A DNA stretch of 64,000 bases from Shewanella sp. VB17 (GCF_013248905.1 NZ_JABRVS010000001.1:1984001-2048000), one strand, 5' to 3'. Positions 28,443 through 37,668 are shown, counted from the first letter of the stretch. Notes: generated from the letters alone by a model not told the origin. Program-made: numbers and translations.

Positions 28443-28841
28443 TTACTCGCTACTGTGTTCAAGTGCTGCTCGGCATTGCTGTTCGGCCGAATTGAGTTCC
28501 ATTAACACGACTTTGATGTCATCCATCTGCTGCTGTAGAGATGTTTTTTTATCTTCAATGAGCTCAAGCATCCTATGGAGCTGGGATATGCTGTTTTTGT
28601 CTGCATCATAGAGTTCGAATAAACGGCGGGTTTCGGCGAGTGAAAAACCTAAGCGTTTACCACGTAAAATAAGCTTTAGGCGTACTTTATCTTTAAGATG
28701 ATAGACCCTAGTTTGACCACGGCGTTTAGGTTTTAGTAGGCCTTGATCTTCATAAAAGCGAATACTGCGAGTTGTAATATCAAACTCTTTAGACAGGTCG
28801 CTAATTGAGTACGTTGCGAGTGTGATCTGTTTATCACTCAT
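28443..28841 (-). CDS. liuR: MerR-family transcriptional regulator LiuR
   Basis: N-terminal winged helix of MerR type (YSISDLSKEFDITTRSIRFYEDQGLLKPKRRGQTRVYHLKDKVRL) followed by a coiled-coil dimerisation helix (about 80-125). It heads the liu operon, as in other Shewanella, where LiuR controls branched-chain amino acid catabolism and is thought to respond to a pathway acyl-CoA. No metal-binding cysteine pattern at the C-terminus (one Cys, EQQCRAAL), consistent with an organic ligand. A palindrome upstream is a candidate operator. Confidence 0.9.
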   Translation of the reverse strand: MSDKQITLATYSISDLSKEFDITTRSIRFYEDQGLLKPKRRGQTRVYHLKDKVRLKLILRGKRLGFSLAETRRLFELYDADKNSISQLHRMLELIEDKKTSLQQQMDDIKVVLMELNSAEQQCRAALEHSSE

Positions 28842-28883
28842 TAAAAAACACCATAAAATTCAACTTTTGCTAAAGATATATGA

Positions 28884-28903
28884 AGTTTACGTAAAGGTAA
28901 AGT
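28884..28903 (-). promoter_or_regulatory. Candidate LiuR operator (imperfect palindrome)
   Basis: AGTTTACGTAAAGGTAAAGT reads as an imperfect dyad (7 of 10 positions pair) about 45 bp upstream of the liuR start. MerR regulators bind dyads inside a long promoter spacer; TTTACC on the minus strand followed by T-rich -10-like words fits loosely. Confidence 0.5.
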
Positions 28904-29112
28904 AAGTAAGTGAGGTGAGAGTTCATTTTATTCGTGTTTGACAGGCATTGATGGCAAGATTTTCTTCCAGTGATGATGACCAAATTGATACTTTTTATTA
29001 TTAATATCAAGGTCAAATGTGAAATCCTTATTGTATTAATAATGTGACCAAATTGAGTTTGTAGTGTTACTTTAAGCTGGTTTGTTCAACTTTATGTTTT
29101 TAGGGAGAGAAA

Positions 29113-31038
29113 ATGAAGAGTGAGAATTACGCATTACATCAGCAGATACATGCCGATTCTATATCACAACCCGAACAATTTTGGACTGAAGCGGCGCAAG
29201 GTTTAGTCTGGAATAAACCTTGGGATCGAGTACTGGATGATAGCAATGCGCCACTATATTCCTGGTTTGTTGGCGGTGAGCTCAATACTTGTTATAACGC
29301 TGTCGATCGTCACGTTGAAGGGGGAAGAGGAGAGCGGATTGCTATTGAATATGTTAGCCCTGTTACAGAGACGGCATACGCCATTACCTATCGAGAGCTA
29401 CTCGCTCAAGTGAGCAAGCTGGCGGGGTACATGGATACTATTGGGGTGAAAAAAGGCGACCGAGTGATCATTTATATGCCTATGGTACCGGAAACGGCTT
29501 ATGCGATGTTAGCGTGTGCACGCATTGGTGCTATTCATTCGGTAGTCTTCGGCGGTTTTTCAGGTCATGAGCTGGCCAACCGAATTGATGATGCCAAACC
29601 TAAGCTTATCCTATCAGCATCTTGCGGTATTGAACCCTCTGGCATTGTGGCTTATAAACCTTTGTTGGATGAAGCACTCTCTCAATCACGTCATAAGGTG
29701 GAGCGATGTATTATTCTTAACCGCAGCCAATATCATGCCGAGTTAACACAAGGGCGTGATATCGATTGGAAAAGTGCGGTTGCTGATGCTCCTAGTATTG
29801 CATGTCAGAGCATGCCAGCCACAGATCCTCTCTATATTCTTTATACTTCAGGGACGACAGGTCAGCCTAAAGGTGTGGTTCGTGATAATGGCGGTCACGC
29901 TGTTGCGCTTGCTTGGTCTATGCGGCATATTTATGGCATTAACGCTGATGATGTCTTCTGGGCAGCCTCAGATGTTGGCTGGGTTGTGGGGCATTCTTAT
30001 ATCGTCTATGGGCCGCTGTTAGTTGGGGCCACAACACTGATGTTTGAAGGTAAACCTGTTGGCACACCTGATCCTGGAATATTTTGGCGAACCATTGCTA
30101 AATATCAGGTTAAGAGTTTCTTTACTGCCCCCACTGCGATACGTGCCATTAAGCGAGAGGATCCAGAGGGTGACTTTATCAAAAATATCGATCTATCTCG
30201 TTTTCAGACTTTATTTTTAGCGGGAGAGCGTTGTGATCCTGATACCTTGCATTGGGCTGAGAAGCGACTCGATAGGCCTGTTATTGATCATTGGTGGCAG
30301 ACTGAAACAGGTTGGCCTATTGCGGCTAATTTAATGGGAACGGCTCCTGTTGATGTGAAGGCTGGATCTCCAGCGCTACCAGTGCCAGGTTATCAAGTCG
30401 AGGTCGTTGATGAAATGGGGAGTAAGCTTGATGCTAACGTTTCTGGTCATGTCGTCATTAAACTGCCTTTACCGCCAGGAACATTGACGACACTATGGCA
30501 AAATGAACAAAGGTATGTTGATAGCTATTTATCTATGTATCCAGGCTATTACCTTTCGGGTGACGCGGGTTATAAGGATGAGGAGGGCTACCTTTACATT
30601 ATGAGCCGCATTGATGACATCATCAACGTGGCAGGACATCGACTCTGTACCGGACGTTTTGAGGAGGTATTATGTCAGCATGACGCAGTTGCAGAAGTTG
30701 CCGTGATAGGCGTTGATGATAAGCTTAAAGGCCAAGTTCCTCTGGGTTTAGTGGTGTTGAAAAAAGGGGTCTGTCTGAGTCATGACTCTCTTTACTTAGA
30801 GTTGATAAGCTTAGTTCGGGAGCACATTGGGCCAGTGGCTTCATTTAGATTGGTCAGTGTGGTTCAAAAGTTGCCTAAAACCCGTTCGGGTAAAATCTTA
30901 CGAGGTACGATGCGAAAAATTGCTGATAATCAAACCTATAAAGTGCCAGCCACCCTAGAAGACCCCCAGACGTTGGAGTTAGTGCGTAATGCCTTAACAC
31001 GTATGGGTTATGCTGATGCATTACTGCTCAATCATTAA
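29113..31038 (+). CDS. PrpE-like propionate/short-chain acyl-CoA synthetase
   Basis: AMP-forming acyl-CoA ligase. The adenylate-forming signature is LYILYTSGTTGQPKGVVRD, the core motif DHWWQTETGWPI (about residues 391-402) and the C-terminal catalytic lysine K594 in KTRSGKILRGTMRK. The stretch FGGFSGHELANRIDDAKPKLIL with SCGIEPSGIVAYKPLLDEAL is characteristic of the PrpE/ACSS3 branch rather than acetyl-CoA synthetase. Length 641 aa fits. It is divergent from liuR, so it may serve propionate or branched short-chain acids made in amino acid catabolism. Exact substrate is not decided by the sequence. Confidence 0.85.
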   Translation: MKSENYALHQQIHADSISQPEQFWTEAAQGLVWNKPWDRVLDDSNAPLYSWFVGGELNTCYNAVDRHVEGGRGERIAIEYVSPVTETAYAITYRELLAQVSKLAGYMDTIGVKKGDRVIIYMPMVPETAYAMLACARIGAIHSVVFGGFSGHELANRIDDAKPKLILSASCGIEPSGIVAYKPLLDEALSQSRHKVERCIILNRSQYHAELTQGRDIDWKSAVADAPSIACQSMPATDPLYILYTSGTTGQPKGVVRDNGGHAVALAWSMRHIYGINADDVFWAASDVGWVVGHSYIVYGPLLVGATTLMFEGKPVGTPDPGIFWRTIAKYQVKSFFTAPTAIRAIKREDPEGDFIKNIDLSRFQTLFLAGERCDPDTLHWAEKRLDRPVIDHWWQTETGWPIAANLMGTAPVDVKAGSPALPVPGYQVEVVDEMGSKLDANVSGHVVIKLPLPPGTLTTLWQNEQRYVDSYLSMYPGYYLSGDAGYKDEEGYLYIMSRIDDIINVAGHRLCTGRFEEVLCQHDAVAEVAVIGVDDKLKGQVPLGLVVLKKGVCLSHDSLYLELISLVREHIGPVASFRLVSVVQKLPKTRSGKILRGTMRKIADNQTYKVPATLEDPQTLELVRNALTRMGYADALLLNH

Positions 31039-31083
31039 TTTATTTGGGGCTCTTAAAGATGAGCTTAGATAGAAAGTGAGGTC

Positions 31084-31138
31084 GGGGGCGTTCTTTGGTA
31101 AACAAATTCACGCGCCCCTAGTAATTAACTTACCAAAG
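31084..31138 (+). promoter_or_regulatory. Two interleaved inverted repeats upstream of gnd
   Basis: GGGGGCG (31084-31090) pairs with CGCCCCT (31113-31119), and CTTTGGTAA (31093-31101) pairs with TTACCAAAG (31130-31138). The pairs cross, giving pseudoknot or mutually exclusive hairpin topology. It lies just before a TATAAT at 31143-31148. Confidence 0.5.
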
Positions 31139-31142
31139 TCTG

Positions 31143-31148
31143 TATAAT
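31143..31148 (+). promoter_or_regulatory. Probable -10 box of gnd
   Basis: Perfect TATAAT; no convincing -35 is seen at 17 bp. If used, it gives a leader of about 150 nt before the gnd ATG. Confidence 0.4.
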
Positions 31149-31302
31149 CCAACACAAATAATACCTTTTTCTATGCTCCTATGTAGGGCACTCTAGTATA
31201 AAGAGAAGGTTAATATCACTTCACTCTTGTTGAGTTAAGTGTGTTTATTTACCAATAATAGATAAGGTCTACCATCTTCTGTTACCTGCGGAAAACATAT
31301 CA

Positions 31303-32856
31303 ATGGAAAACCACACCAAATTATATGATGTCGGGGTTGTAGGCCTCGGTGTTATGGGGAAAAATCTGGCTTTAAATATTGCCGATAATCACTATCGTGT
31401 TGCCGCTTTTGACTTGGATAGTGAGAAGGTTAAAGGTGTTGTGTTACAAGAGCAAACCGAGCGAGTAGCGAGCAAGCATTCTCATATTCCACAGCGTATT
31501 ATTGGCTGTAATAATCTTTCTGAAATGTTATCTAGTCTCGATAAACCTCGGGTTATAGTATTATCAGTTCCGGCAGGTGCACCAGTAGATGGTGTTTGTC
31601 GTGCCTTAATTGAAGCGGGCATTGAGCAGGATGATATTGTTATTGATACAGGTAACAGTCTATGGACTGATACCGTTGAGCGTGAAGCGCGTTATGCAGA
31701 GCTGTTTACTTTCTTTAGCTCTGCCGTGTCAGGTGGTGAGATGGGCGCGCGTTTTGGGCCTTCGTTGATGCCAAGTGGTGACAGTAAAGCATGGGAGAGA
31801 ATTAAACCTATTTGGGAAGCAATAGCGGCCAAAGCGGATCCTGAGACGGGCTTGCCTATCGAGCGTCAAGAGCCGGGAAACCCCGTCATTGAAGGTGAGC
31901 CTTGCACGACGTATATCGGTCCTGCGGGCGCAGGGCATTATGTTAAAATGGTGCATAATGGTATTGAGTATGCTGATATGCAGCTTATTTGTGAAGCCTA
32001 TCATTTATTAAGTGATGGTTTTGCTATGTCGGCGAATGACATTGCTGATTTGTTTGAACGCTGGAATCGAGGCAGCCTTAATAGCTACTTGATGGAGATC
32101 AGCGCAAAGGTGCTTAAGCAAGCCGATCCTATATCAGGTAAGCCATTGGTTGAGATGATTCTGGATAAAGCAGGGCAAAAAGGCACGGGTCTTTGGACTG
32201 CTGTTAGCAGTTTGCAGATAGGGTGCTCAGCCCCGACGATTGCTGAGGCGGTTTATGCGCGCGCAGTGAGCACTCAAAAAAATCAAAGGCGAAAGCTAAG
32301 CCAATTGCTGAGCGGTCCGGTGCCAGTCACGCCATCAATAGAGGAACGTGATCAGTTTATTGAGCAGTTGGAAAGCGCGCTTTATTGTGCCAAAGTCGCC
32401 AGTTATGCTCAAGGTTTTCAGTTAATGGCGATGACGGCGAAAGAGCGAAACTGGGCATTGGATTTTGCACAGATAGCAAAAATTTGGCGTGCGGGTTGTA
32501 TTATACGAGCTACATTCTTGCAATCGATCACCCAAGCCTATCAAGCTGCTGCCATTTCAGGTGGTGAATTAGACAATTTGTTGATGGCCGATACATTCAG
32601 TCAAGCATTATCATCAAAGCAGCTCGATTGGCGTAAAGCAGTATCCACGGCCGTTTTAAAAGGGATCCCAGCACCTTGCATCAGTTCAGCGCTAGCTTAT
32701 TACGATAGCTATCGCTGTGAAGTCTTACCTGCCAATCTATTGCAAGGACAGCGAGATTTTTTTGGTGCACATACGTTTGAGCGTATTGATAAGCCCGCTG
32801 GTGACAAGTATCACTTGAACTGGAGTGATGAGAAAAGAGAGATACACAAGGTGTAA
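31303..32856 (+). CDS. gnd: 6-phosphogluconate dehydrogenase, decarboxylating
   Basis: Oxidises 6-phosphogluconate to ribulose-5-phosphate and CO2 with NADP+ in the pentose phosphate pathway. N-terminal Rossmann motif GLGVMGKNLALNIAD, the substrate signature SGGEMGARFGPSLMPSG, and the catalytic lysine K215 in HYVKMVHNGIEYADMQ are present. At 517 aa it is longer than E. coli Gnd (468), with extra residues around 165-205 (ETGLPIERQEPGNPVIEG). It stands alone with a long leader and its own terminator. Confidence 0.94.
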   Translation: MENHTKLYDVGVVGLGVMGKNLALNIADNHYRVAAFDLDSEKVKGVVLQEQTERVASKHSHIPQRIIGCNNLSEMLSSLDKPRVIVLSVPAGAPVDGVCRALIEAGIEQDDIVIDTGNSLWTDTVEREARYAELFTFFSSAVSGGEMGARFGPSLMPSGDSKAWERIKPIWEAIAAKADPETGLPIERQEPGNPVIEGEPCTTYIGPAGAGHYVKMVHNGIEYADMQLICEAYHLLSDGFAMSANDIADLFERWNRGSLNSYLMEISAKVLKQADPISGKPLVEMILDKAGQKGTGLWTAVSSLQIGCSAPTIAEAVYARAVSTQKNQRRKLSQLLSGPVPVTPSIEERDQFIEQLESALYCAKVASYAQGFQLMAMTAKERNWALDFAQIAKIWRAGCIIRATFLQSITQAYQAAAISGGELDNLLMADTFSQALSSKQLDWRKAVSTAVLKGIPAPCISSALAYYDSYRCEVLPANLLQGQRDFFGAHTFERIDKPAGDKYHLNWSDEKREIHKV

Positions 32857-32877
32857 TGACCTTGATTGCATCAGCTT

Positions 32878-32905
32878 AAAGCCGAACACCACGTTCGGCT
32901 TTTTT
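32878..32905 (+). terminator. Rho-independent terminator of gnd
   Basis: AAAGCCGAAC pairs with GTTCGGCTTT around ACCAC, followed by T residues. The group II intron begins immediately behind it. Confidence 0.85.
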
Positions 32906-34988
32906 GTTTGCCCAGCGAAGCTGGCAAACCCAGCAGGTTGAAAGAAACCTGTATCACCCTGACTAAGGGGAAGATAATCCGAATGGCAAGGGCGTTGCTG
33001 GCTAACGGCAGGGTCTGAAGGAAGCCATAGGAAGTGAGGTGTACACAACTAACCGTAACCTGTTTCGGCACTATTGGTGGGTGAGCGTGCAAAATAGCGC
33101 GAAGCCCAATACTTAGTCAGACTAATAGTGTGTTTGAGGGTGGAATACCTTATAGGGAGCCAGTGCAGTAACTGGGGAAGCCTGGCATCAGTTCCAGTGA
33201 TAAGGGCTGGAGGCATTATCCCAAGAGGTGACTCAAGGGAAATGTTGGTGTGAGGTGGCAGATGAATCCGTAGTAGTGAGTAAGGCTCGGCCTGTGAAGC
33301 CCAGTAATGGTGTGGAGGATAAAACCAAGCTGACCATCAGCATCAAGTCTGGTGGAGTATTAAGTTGCCAAAAGCGCTTAATATTGCGAAGGGAGGAAGC
33401 GTGCTTTAAGTCTGTAATGAGCAGATGTTTTTTTTCAGAGGTACACAAGTCGATTCGCTATCGAAGTCTTTTTGAACTGGTCACCTTAGGAGTAAGGCTC
33501 TGGCTTAAGAAACTGTACAAGGGAGTAGTTTTGTCACTGTTTAGTAGATTGCCATTGCGCTAGAACGCTAAGCAACAAAGTGAAATAGACCGACTTTGAG
33601 GAAGTCATATCCGTCCCCATACAGCACACATGTGAGGAATATGCGAGTTTATCACAGTTTATACGGGCAACTTCTGAGTAAAGAGAAGCTGTATAAAGGA
33701 TTTAGAAGAGTGTGGAAAGCCAAAGGCGCGGCCGGCATAGACAGGCAGAGCCTAAGCGACTTCGCCTCAAATCTGAGTGATAACCTCGATCAACTTCTTC
33801 ATGAACTCAGCACTAAGCAATATCAAGCTCAGCCAGTCAGGCGGGTTGAGATCCCCAAAGAGGATGGCGGCGTGAGATTGCTTGGTATTCCAACTATTAG
33901 GGATAGAGTCGTTCAACAACCCCTAAACGATCTACTTAGCCCCATCTTTGAAGAGCAATTTCACCCGTCAAGCTACGGCTATAGGCCAAGGCGAAGTTGT
34001 CACGATGCGATCAACAAAGCGACATTGTTTATGCGTCGGTACGAGCTTAAACATGTAGTGGATATGGACTTGTCAAAGTATTTCGATAAATTAGACCACG
34101 GGCTAATCTTATCAAGCATCGAAAAGCGAGTTAGTGATGGTAGCGTGCTAAAGCTGCTCGTTCAGTTTTTTGAAAAGTGGTGTGATGGTAGATGGGCACA
34201 AGCAAGCGACAGAAGTAGGGAGTCCGCAAGGTGGTGTAATAAGCCCACTGATAGCGAATATCTATCTGGATGCGTTTGATCAAGAGATGAAAAAAACGGG
34301 GTCACAGAATAGTGCGCTACGCAGACGATATCTTGATTTTATGTCGCAGCCGAGCAGGGGCAGAAAATGCACTCAAGCAGGCGAAGAAGATACTGGAAGT
34401 CGAGTTAAAGCTTGAGGTAAACTCGCGTAAAACCCACATAGCAGACAGCAATGAAGGTGTGAAGTTTTTAGGAGTGGAGATAGGTAGTCGATACACACGT
34501 ATCGAGCCGAAGAAACTAGCAGGGTTTAAATCGAAGCTAAAACAGATGACAAAGCGCAATGGTGGTAAGCCATTAAGCGAAGTGATCAAAGCGGTGAATC
34601 CTATTTTAAGAGGGTTCAGTCAGTATTTTCGGATAGCGAATGCGAATAGGGAGTTCGAGAAAATAGCAAGCTGGCTAAGGCGTAGGTTGAGGAGCGTCCA
34701 ACTGAAGCTGTGGAAAACGCCACAGCGACTTCACAGACGGTTGAAGCAGATGGGGTATAAGCCCCCGTTTAAATCAATCAAGATGAACAGTTGGCGTAAC
34801 TCACTGATTCCGTTAGCAAACTATGCGCTGCCCAATAAATGGTTTGATAGCTCAGGGTTAGTGAATCTTGGACATGTAAAAACGGGATATGTGTTCAGCG
34901 CAAAGCTGAGTTAAGTATGCAGGAGCCGTATACGAGGTCCGTACGTACGGTTCTGTGAGAGGGATGAGGCGGTAACGCCTCACCCTAC
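32906..34988 (+). mobile_element. Group II intron
   Basis: About 2.1 kb. The left end is taken as GTTTG directly behind the gnd terminator (bacterial consensus GUGYG, one mismatch). A structured non-coding 5' part of about 730 bp (domains I-III) precedes the reverse-transcriptase frame, which sits in domain IV. Domain V is recognisable at about 34923-34955 (GAGCCGTA ... TACGGTTCT), followed by a domain VI hairpin GAGGCG-GTAA-CGCCTC and an end near CCCTAC. Location directly after a terminator hairpin is the known preference of class C introns; class was not assigned. Ends are good to a few bases only. Confidence 0.8.
33641..34914 (+). pseudogene. Group II intron reverse transcriptase/maturase, frameshifted twice
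   Basis: Sequence identifies an LtrA-type protein: RT motifs DRVVQQPLNDLLSPIFEEQF, SYGYRPRRSCHDAI and VDMDLSKYFDKLDH in the first frame, TEVGSPQGGVISPLIANIYLD in a second, and RYADDILILCRS plus the maturase X domain in a third. There is no C-terminal HNH endonuclease. Two single-base insertions explain the frame changes: a six-T run at 34166-34171 and a seven-A run at 34290-34296. Removing one base from each restores one 423-residue frame (..FLKSGVMVDG.. and ..EMKKRGHRIVRYADD..). The ATG at 33641 follows GAGGA. Whether the shifts are real or sequencing artefacts cannot be told here. Confidence 0.85.
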
Positions 34989-34996
34989 TCGATGTG

Positions 34997-35683
34997 TCAG
35001 TAAGTGATCGGACTCAAAGATACGTCACCAGTCAATAAAAAAGCTTCATGTTGGTCAAGCCACAGTGGATATTTTGTCATGGCTTTTGAAAAAAGTGGGC
35101 TATCAAGGTGGGCTTTTAGCCAGTGTTGCAATTTAGGATAGGGCGCTTGTAAGTACCATTGACGATCGACTTTGGAAAATTGGCGAATAAAAGGTAACAG
35201 TGCGTAGTCAGCCAAGCTTGGCTTATCGCCCATGATGAATTGATGTTGGGTTAATTGAGTTTCTAATCGTAAAATGAAATCTTCGCAGTGATTTCGGTCA
35301 TCAATTTCTGAGTCTTTATGATAACGCTTTGCACTTTTATATTGCTCTAACAAAGGCTTAAATACCTTATCATTATGCTCTATAAGGTCGAGCATTGTTG
35401 GCAATATTGCAGACGATTGAGCATAAAGCAGTGCGTGAGGATCATCTTGCTCAAGCGCCCAAAGCATGATGTCGAGACTTTCATCAATGACTTGAATTTT
35501 ATCATTGCCTTGAATAATTAAGACAGGAACCGTCCCCTTAGGTGAGACTTGCAACATGGCTTCGGGCTTGTCCTTTAAATTTATAGCCCGCAGCATCACG
35601 CTTTGATTGGCTAATAATAGCCCCATTCGTGCTCGCATGGCATAGGGACAATGTTGCAAAGAATATAAAATAGGCAAGGGCAT
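34997..35683 (-). CDS. Glutathione S-transferase-like protein
   Basis: N-terminal thioredoxin-like domain (about 1-78) beginning PILYSLQHCPYAMRARMGLLLA, with a CPYA motif at C12 like omega/glutaredoxin-2-type transferases, and the cis-proline segment VSPKGTVPVLI. An all-helical C-terminal domain follows (about 90-215, including MGDKPSLADYALLPFIRQF). The cysteine suggests thiol-transfer rather than classic conjugation. The stop codon lies 9 bp from the group II intron end; the gene is convergent with gnd and intact. Confidence 0.82.
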   Translation of the reverse strand: MPLPILYSLQHCPYAMRARMGLLLANQSVMLRAINLKDKPEAMLQVSPKGTVPVLIIQGNDKIQVIDESLDIMLWALEQDDPHALLYAQSSAILPTMLDLIEHNDKVFKPLLEQYKSAKRYHKDSEIDDRNHCEDFILRLETQLTQHQFIMGDKPSLADYALLPFIRQFSKVDRQWYLQAPYPKLQHWLKAHLDSPLFSKAMTKYPLWLDQHEAFLLTGDVSLSPITY

Positions 35684-35758
35684 GGTGAGTGTCTGTGATC
35701 AGTCTATTTAAGGTTACAACTGTGGTGTGTATAGCGCTTAAAATCAAGGGTTTTGGTT

Positions 35759-35777
35759 ACTTGTCGGATAACAAGTT
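35759..35777 (+). repeat. Palindromic repeat, copy 1
   Basis: ACTTGTCGGATAACAAGTT, a dyad with ACTTGT / ACAAGT arms. The same 19 bases recur at 35865. Similarity extends beyond the palindrome (TGGGTTCATT and GGCTTATTGAT follow both copies at different spacing). Confidence 0.85.
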
Positions 35778-35864
35778 GCAAATCTATTTTAGTGTTGGGT
35801 TCATTTGGCTTATTGATAACCATAGACTCATTGGTGTTTATTGCTTGCAGCAGGTTAATACCTC

Positions 35865-35883
35865 ACTTGTCGGATAACAAGTT
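35865..35883 (+). repeat. Palindromic repeat, copy 2
   Basis: Identical 19 bases to copy 1, 106 bp downstream in the same orientation. Flanking sequence is similar but has small insertions, so the pair reads as an old tandem duplication or two REP-like elements. Confidence 0.85.
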
Positions 35884-35984
35884 TTAAATATCTTTTGGTT
35901 GGGTTCATTGGGCAGGTTGGGTGTTTGATTGGCTTATTGATGGCCAAAGTTTCAAATTTTATTAATCACCTGCCGTGGACCTAT

Positions 35985-36074
35985 GTGTAGACATTTCTGC
36001 GAGACGCTGTGAAGCCATCCATGGCCGCTTTACGGTTTCATCCTTGAAACCGAAACTCGCAGCCGTATCTACAC
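35985..36074 (+). repeat. About 90-bp inverted-repeat (MITE/REP-like) element
   Basis: Ends GTGTAGACATTTCTGCGAG and CTCGCAGCCGTATCTACAC are complementary at 14 of 19 positions. Inside are two smaller dyads, CCATCCATGG and GGTTTC-ATCCTT-GAAACC. It holds no coding frame. It lies about 190 bp from the broken Y1 transposase, which is of the type that mobilises REP elements. Confidence 0.65.
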
Positions 36075-36265
36075 CTTTGTTAAAAGCAAAGCATTGTTTC
36101 TTCGATTGAGATTTTATGATTGCTAACGCGATTTTGGACAGTTATTAGTTAGAGCTGAGACTCTAATTAAACTGACATTGACTAGAAAAAGTACCTTGGT
36201 TTATTCGGAACCCCTAATTATTTCCAAGTATTTGTAGATGATTGCTCGATCTCAGTAATATACGA

Positions 36266-37289
36266 CTAAGGCGAGGGGTGAAGTGCATCGCTACTGGCCT
36301 TACCTTTGCACCATTGACCACTGTGATGCTGTCTTTTGAAGGCACACATGGCATCCCAGCGACCACTAATACCACTGTATTGGCGGCGAAACTCTTTTGC
36401 TGAGGTGATCCAGGCATCGGATGATATACCAAGTTCATCAAGTAATTTAGGACGACTTGCGTCGATGAACCCTCTTTTGTCTGGCCTAATTGCTCTGCCA
36501 GTCCAATCGATAAGTTGTAAATAATCACAGAAATGAAATGGGATGCCTGATTGAGGTGCTAAATGAGCTGCACCATCAAATTTGGCAAGGGGGTTGAGTC
36601 GCTCACTCGGGATGAGTGTTGATTCATCATTATTTGGTTTATCAGGTGTATTTAGCGCGTTAATGCGCTCCTGAATCGACGTATAATCAGAAGCTTGCAG
36701 TGTGTCGGCTATTCCTGCTCTGATAGGGTTTAAATCAACATACATCATGCAGGCTAATAGTGCTTGCTCATCAAGTAGAGCTTGTGACTTAAAGCGCCCT
36801 TCCCAGAAAGCCCCCTTTACACTCATCTTCACGGTTGGACCTACGGGCAATCTCTTCGTTTAGGCAGCGCATAAACCAGGATATGCTAGATAAACGCTCG
36901 TGCCACTCAGTCAGTAAACCATCAAGAAGTATGCGCTCTCCTTCAATCAAAGCGTCACCATTCATGTATTTAGTGGCTACATCATGGCCCTTGGTAATCT
37001 GGCACCATCGGGTAATTATTTCACGGTGGCTCAAAGACTTGGCTTTATCCATGTCAATGTTAAGCACTAAATGGTAGTGATTGTTCATTACCGCATAGGC
37101 GCATATATCAATACAAAATATGTTCGAAAGCGCTTTGATTTTATCGACAATCCAGCCGCGACGATGCTCATAACTTTTCCCAGTGAGCTTATCTTCCCCA
37201 CATAGGTAGGCCCTTCTTACACAACGATTTATTATGTGATAAAACGGCGTTGATTCTGCATCAATGAGGGTTCTTCTAGCTGACGTCAT
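36266..37289 (-). pseudogene. IS200-like / REP-associated tyrosine (Y1, HUH) transposase, frameshifted
   Basis: The N-terminal half has the Y1 transposase pattern: FYHIINRCVRRAYLCG and the metal-binding HUH motif in MNNHYHLVL. The C-terminal half continues in another frame with GAFWEGRFKSQALLDEQALLACMMYVDLNPIRAG, a hallmark of this family. A five-C run at 36811-36815 on the plus strand has one base too many; with four, the protein reads through as ..ECKGAFWEGRF.. and would be about 340 residues. The start is taken at MTSARRTLID (37289) behind AGGA. Inactive as sequenced, unless the shift is an error or is bypassed. Confidence 0.82.
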
Positions 37290-37668
37290 GATCGTTATCC
37301 TGAACAATACGTAGTTGAGGTAACGTAAAGGCTAGTAGAGGATATGCTAAAGCACAACAGATTTGGCTGTCCTGTCTTTAGCTGCTGTCTTTAGTATCAC
37401 CATCCTTGGTGGTCAAGCCGCTAGCCCTATTAAGGATTAAAGAGTGCGAGCTGATGAACAAGAACATCATATGAGGCGTAGGCTAGAGGTGAGTTGGCAC
37501 AAGATGACGAAACCACGTGATCTAATAAACAGTAACAGTTAACAACAAAAGTCATAGCCAGTCATTGTTAATCAGAGTTGAACTCAAGAAACGGAACAGA
37601 TAACAATAAAGGTTGATACAGCAGAAAGGAACTGCTCATTAAGTGTCACTATACACTTAACCAAATTA
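37290..37668 (-). other. Non-coding stretch between transposase remnant and tRNA
   Basis: No coding frame on either strand. It contains a small dyad CACCA-TCCT-TGGTG near 37400 and the strong hairpin behind the tRNA described separately. Confidence 0.5.
37639..37660 (-). terminator. Perfect 8-bp hairpin downstream of tRNA-Arg
   Basis: TTAAGTGT pairs exactly with ACACTTAA around ATAGTG, 8 nt past the tRNA CCA end on the minus strand. No T run follows, so it may mark the 3' processing/termination region rather than a classic terminator. Confidence 0.45.

Noticed and set aside
33228..33563. A 111-codon open frame before the reverse transcriptase
   Set aside because: It lies in the structured 5' RNA part of the group II intron and has no protein-like character.
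36214..36528. Open frame overlapping the end of the Y1 transposase
   Set aside because: It is the wrong frame of the transposase remnant; the homologous frame ends at 36266.
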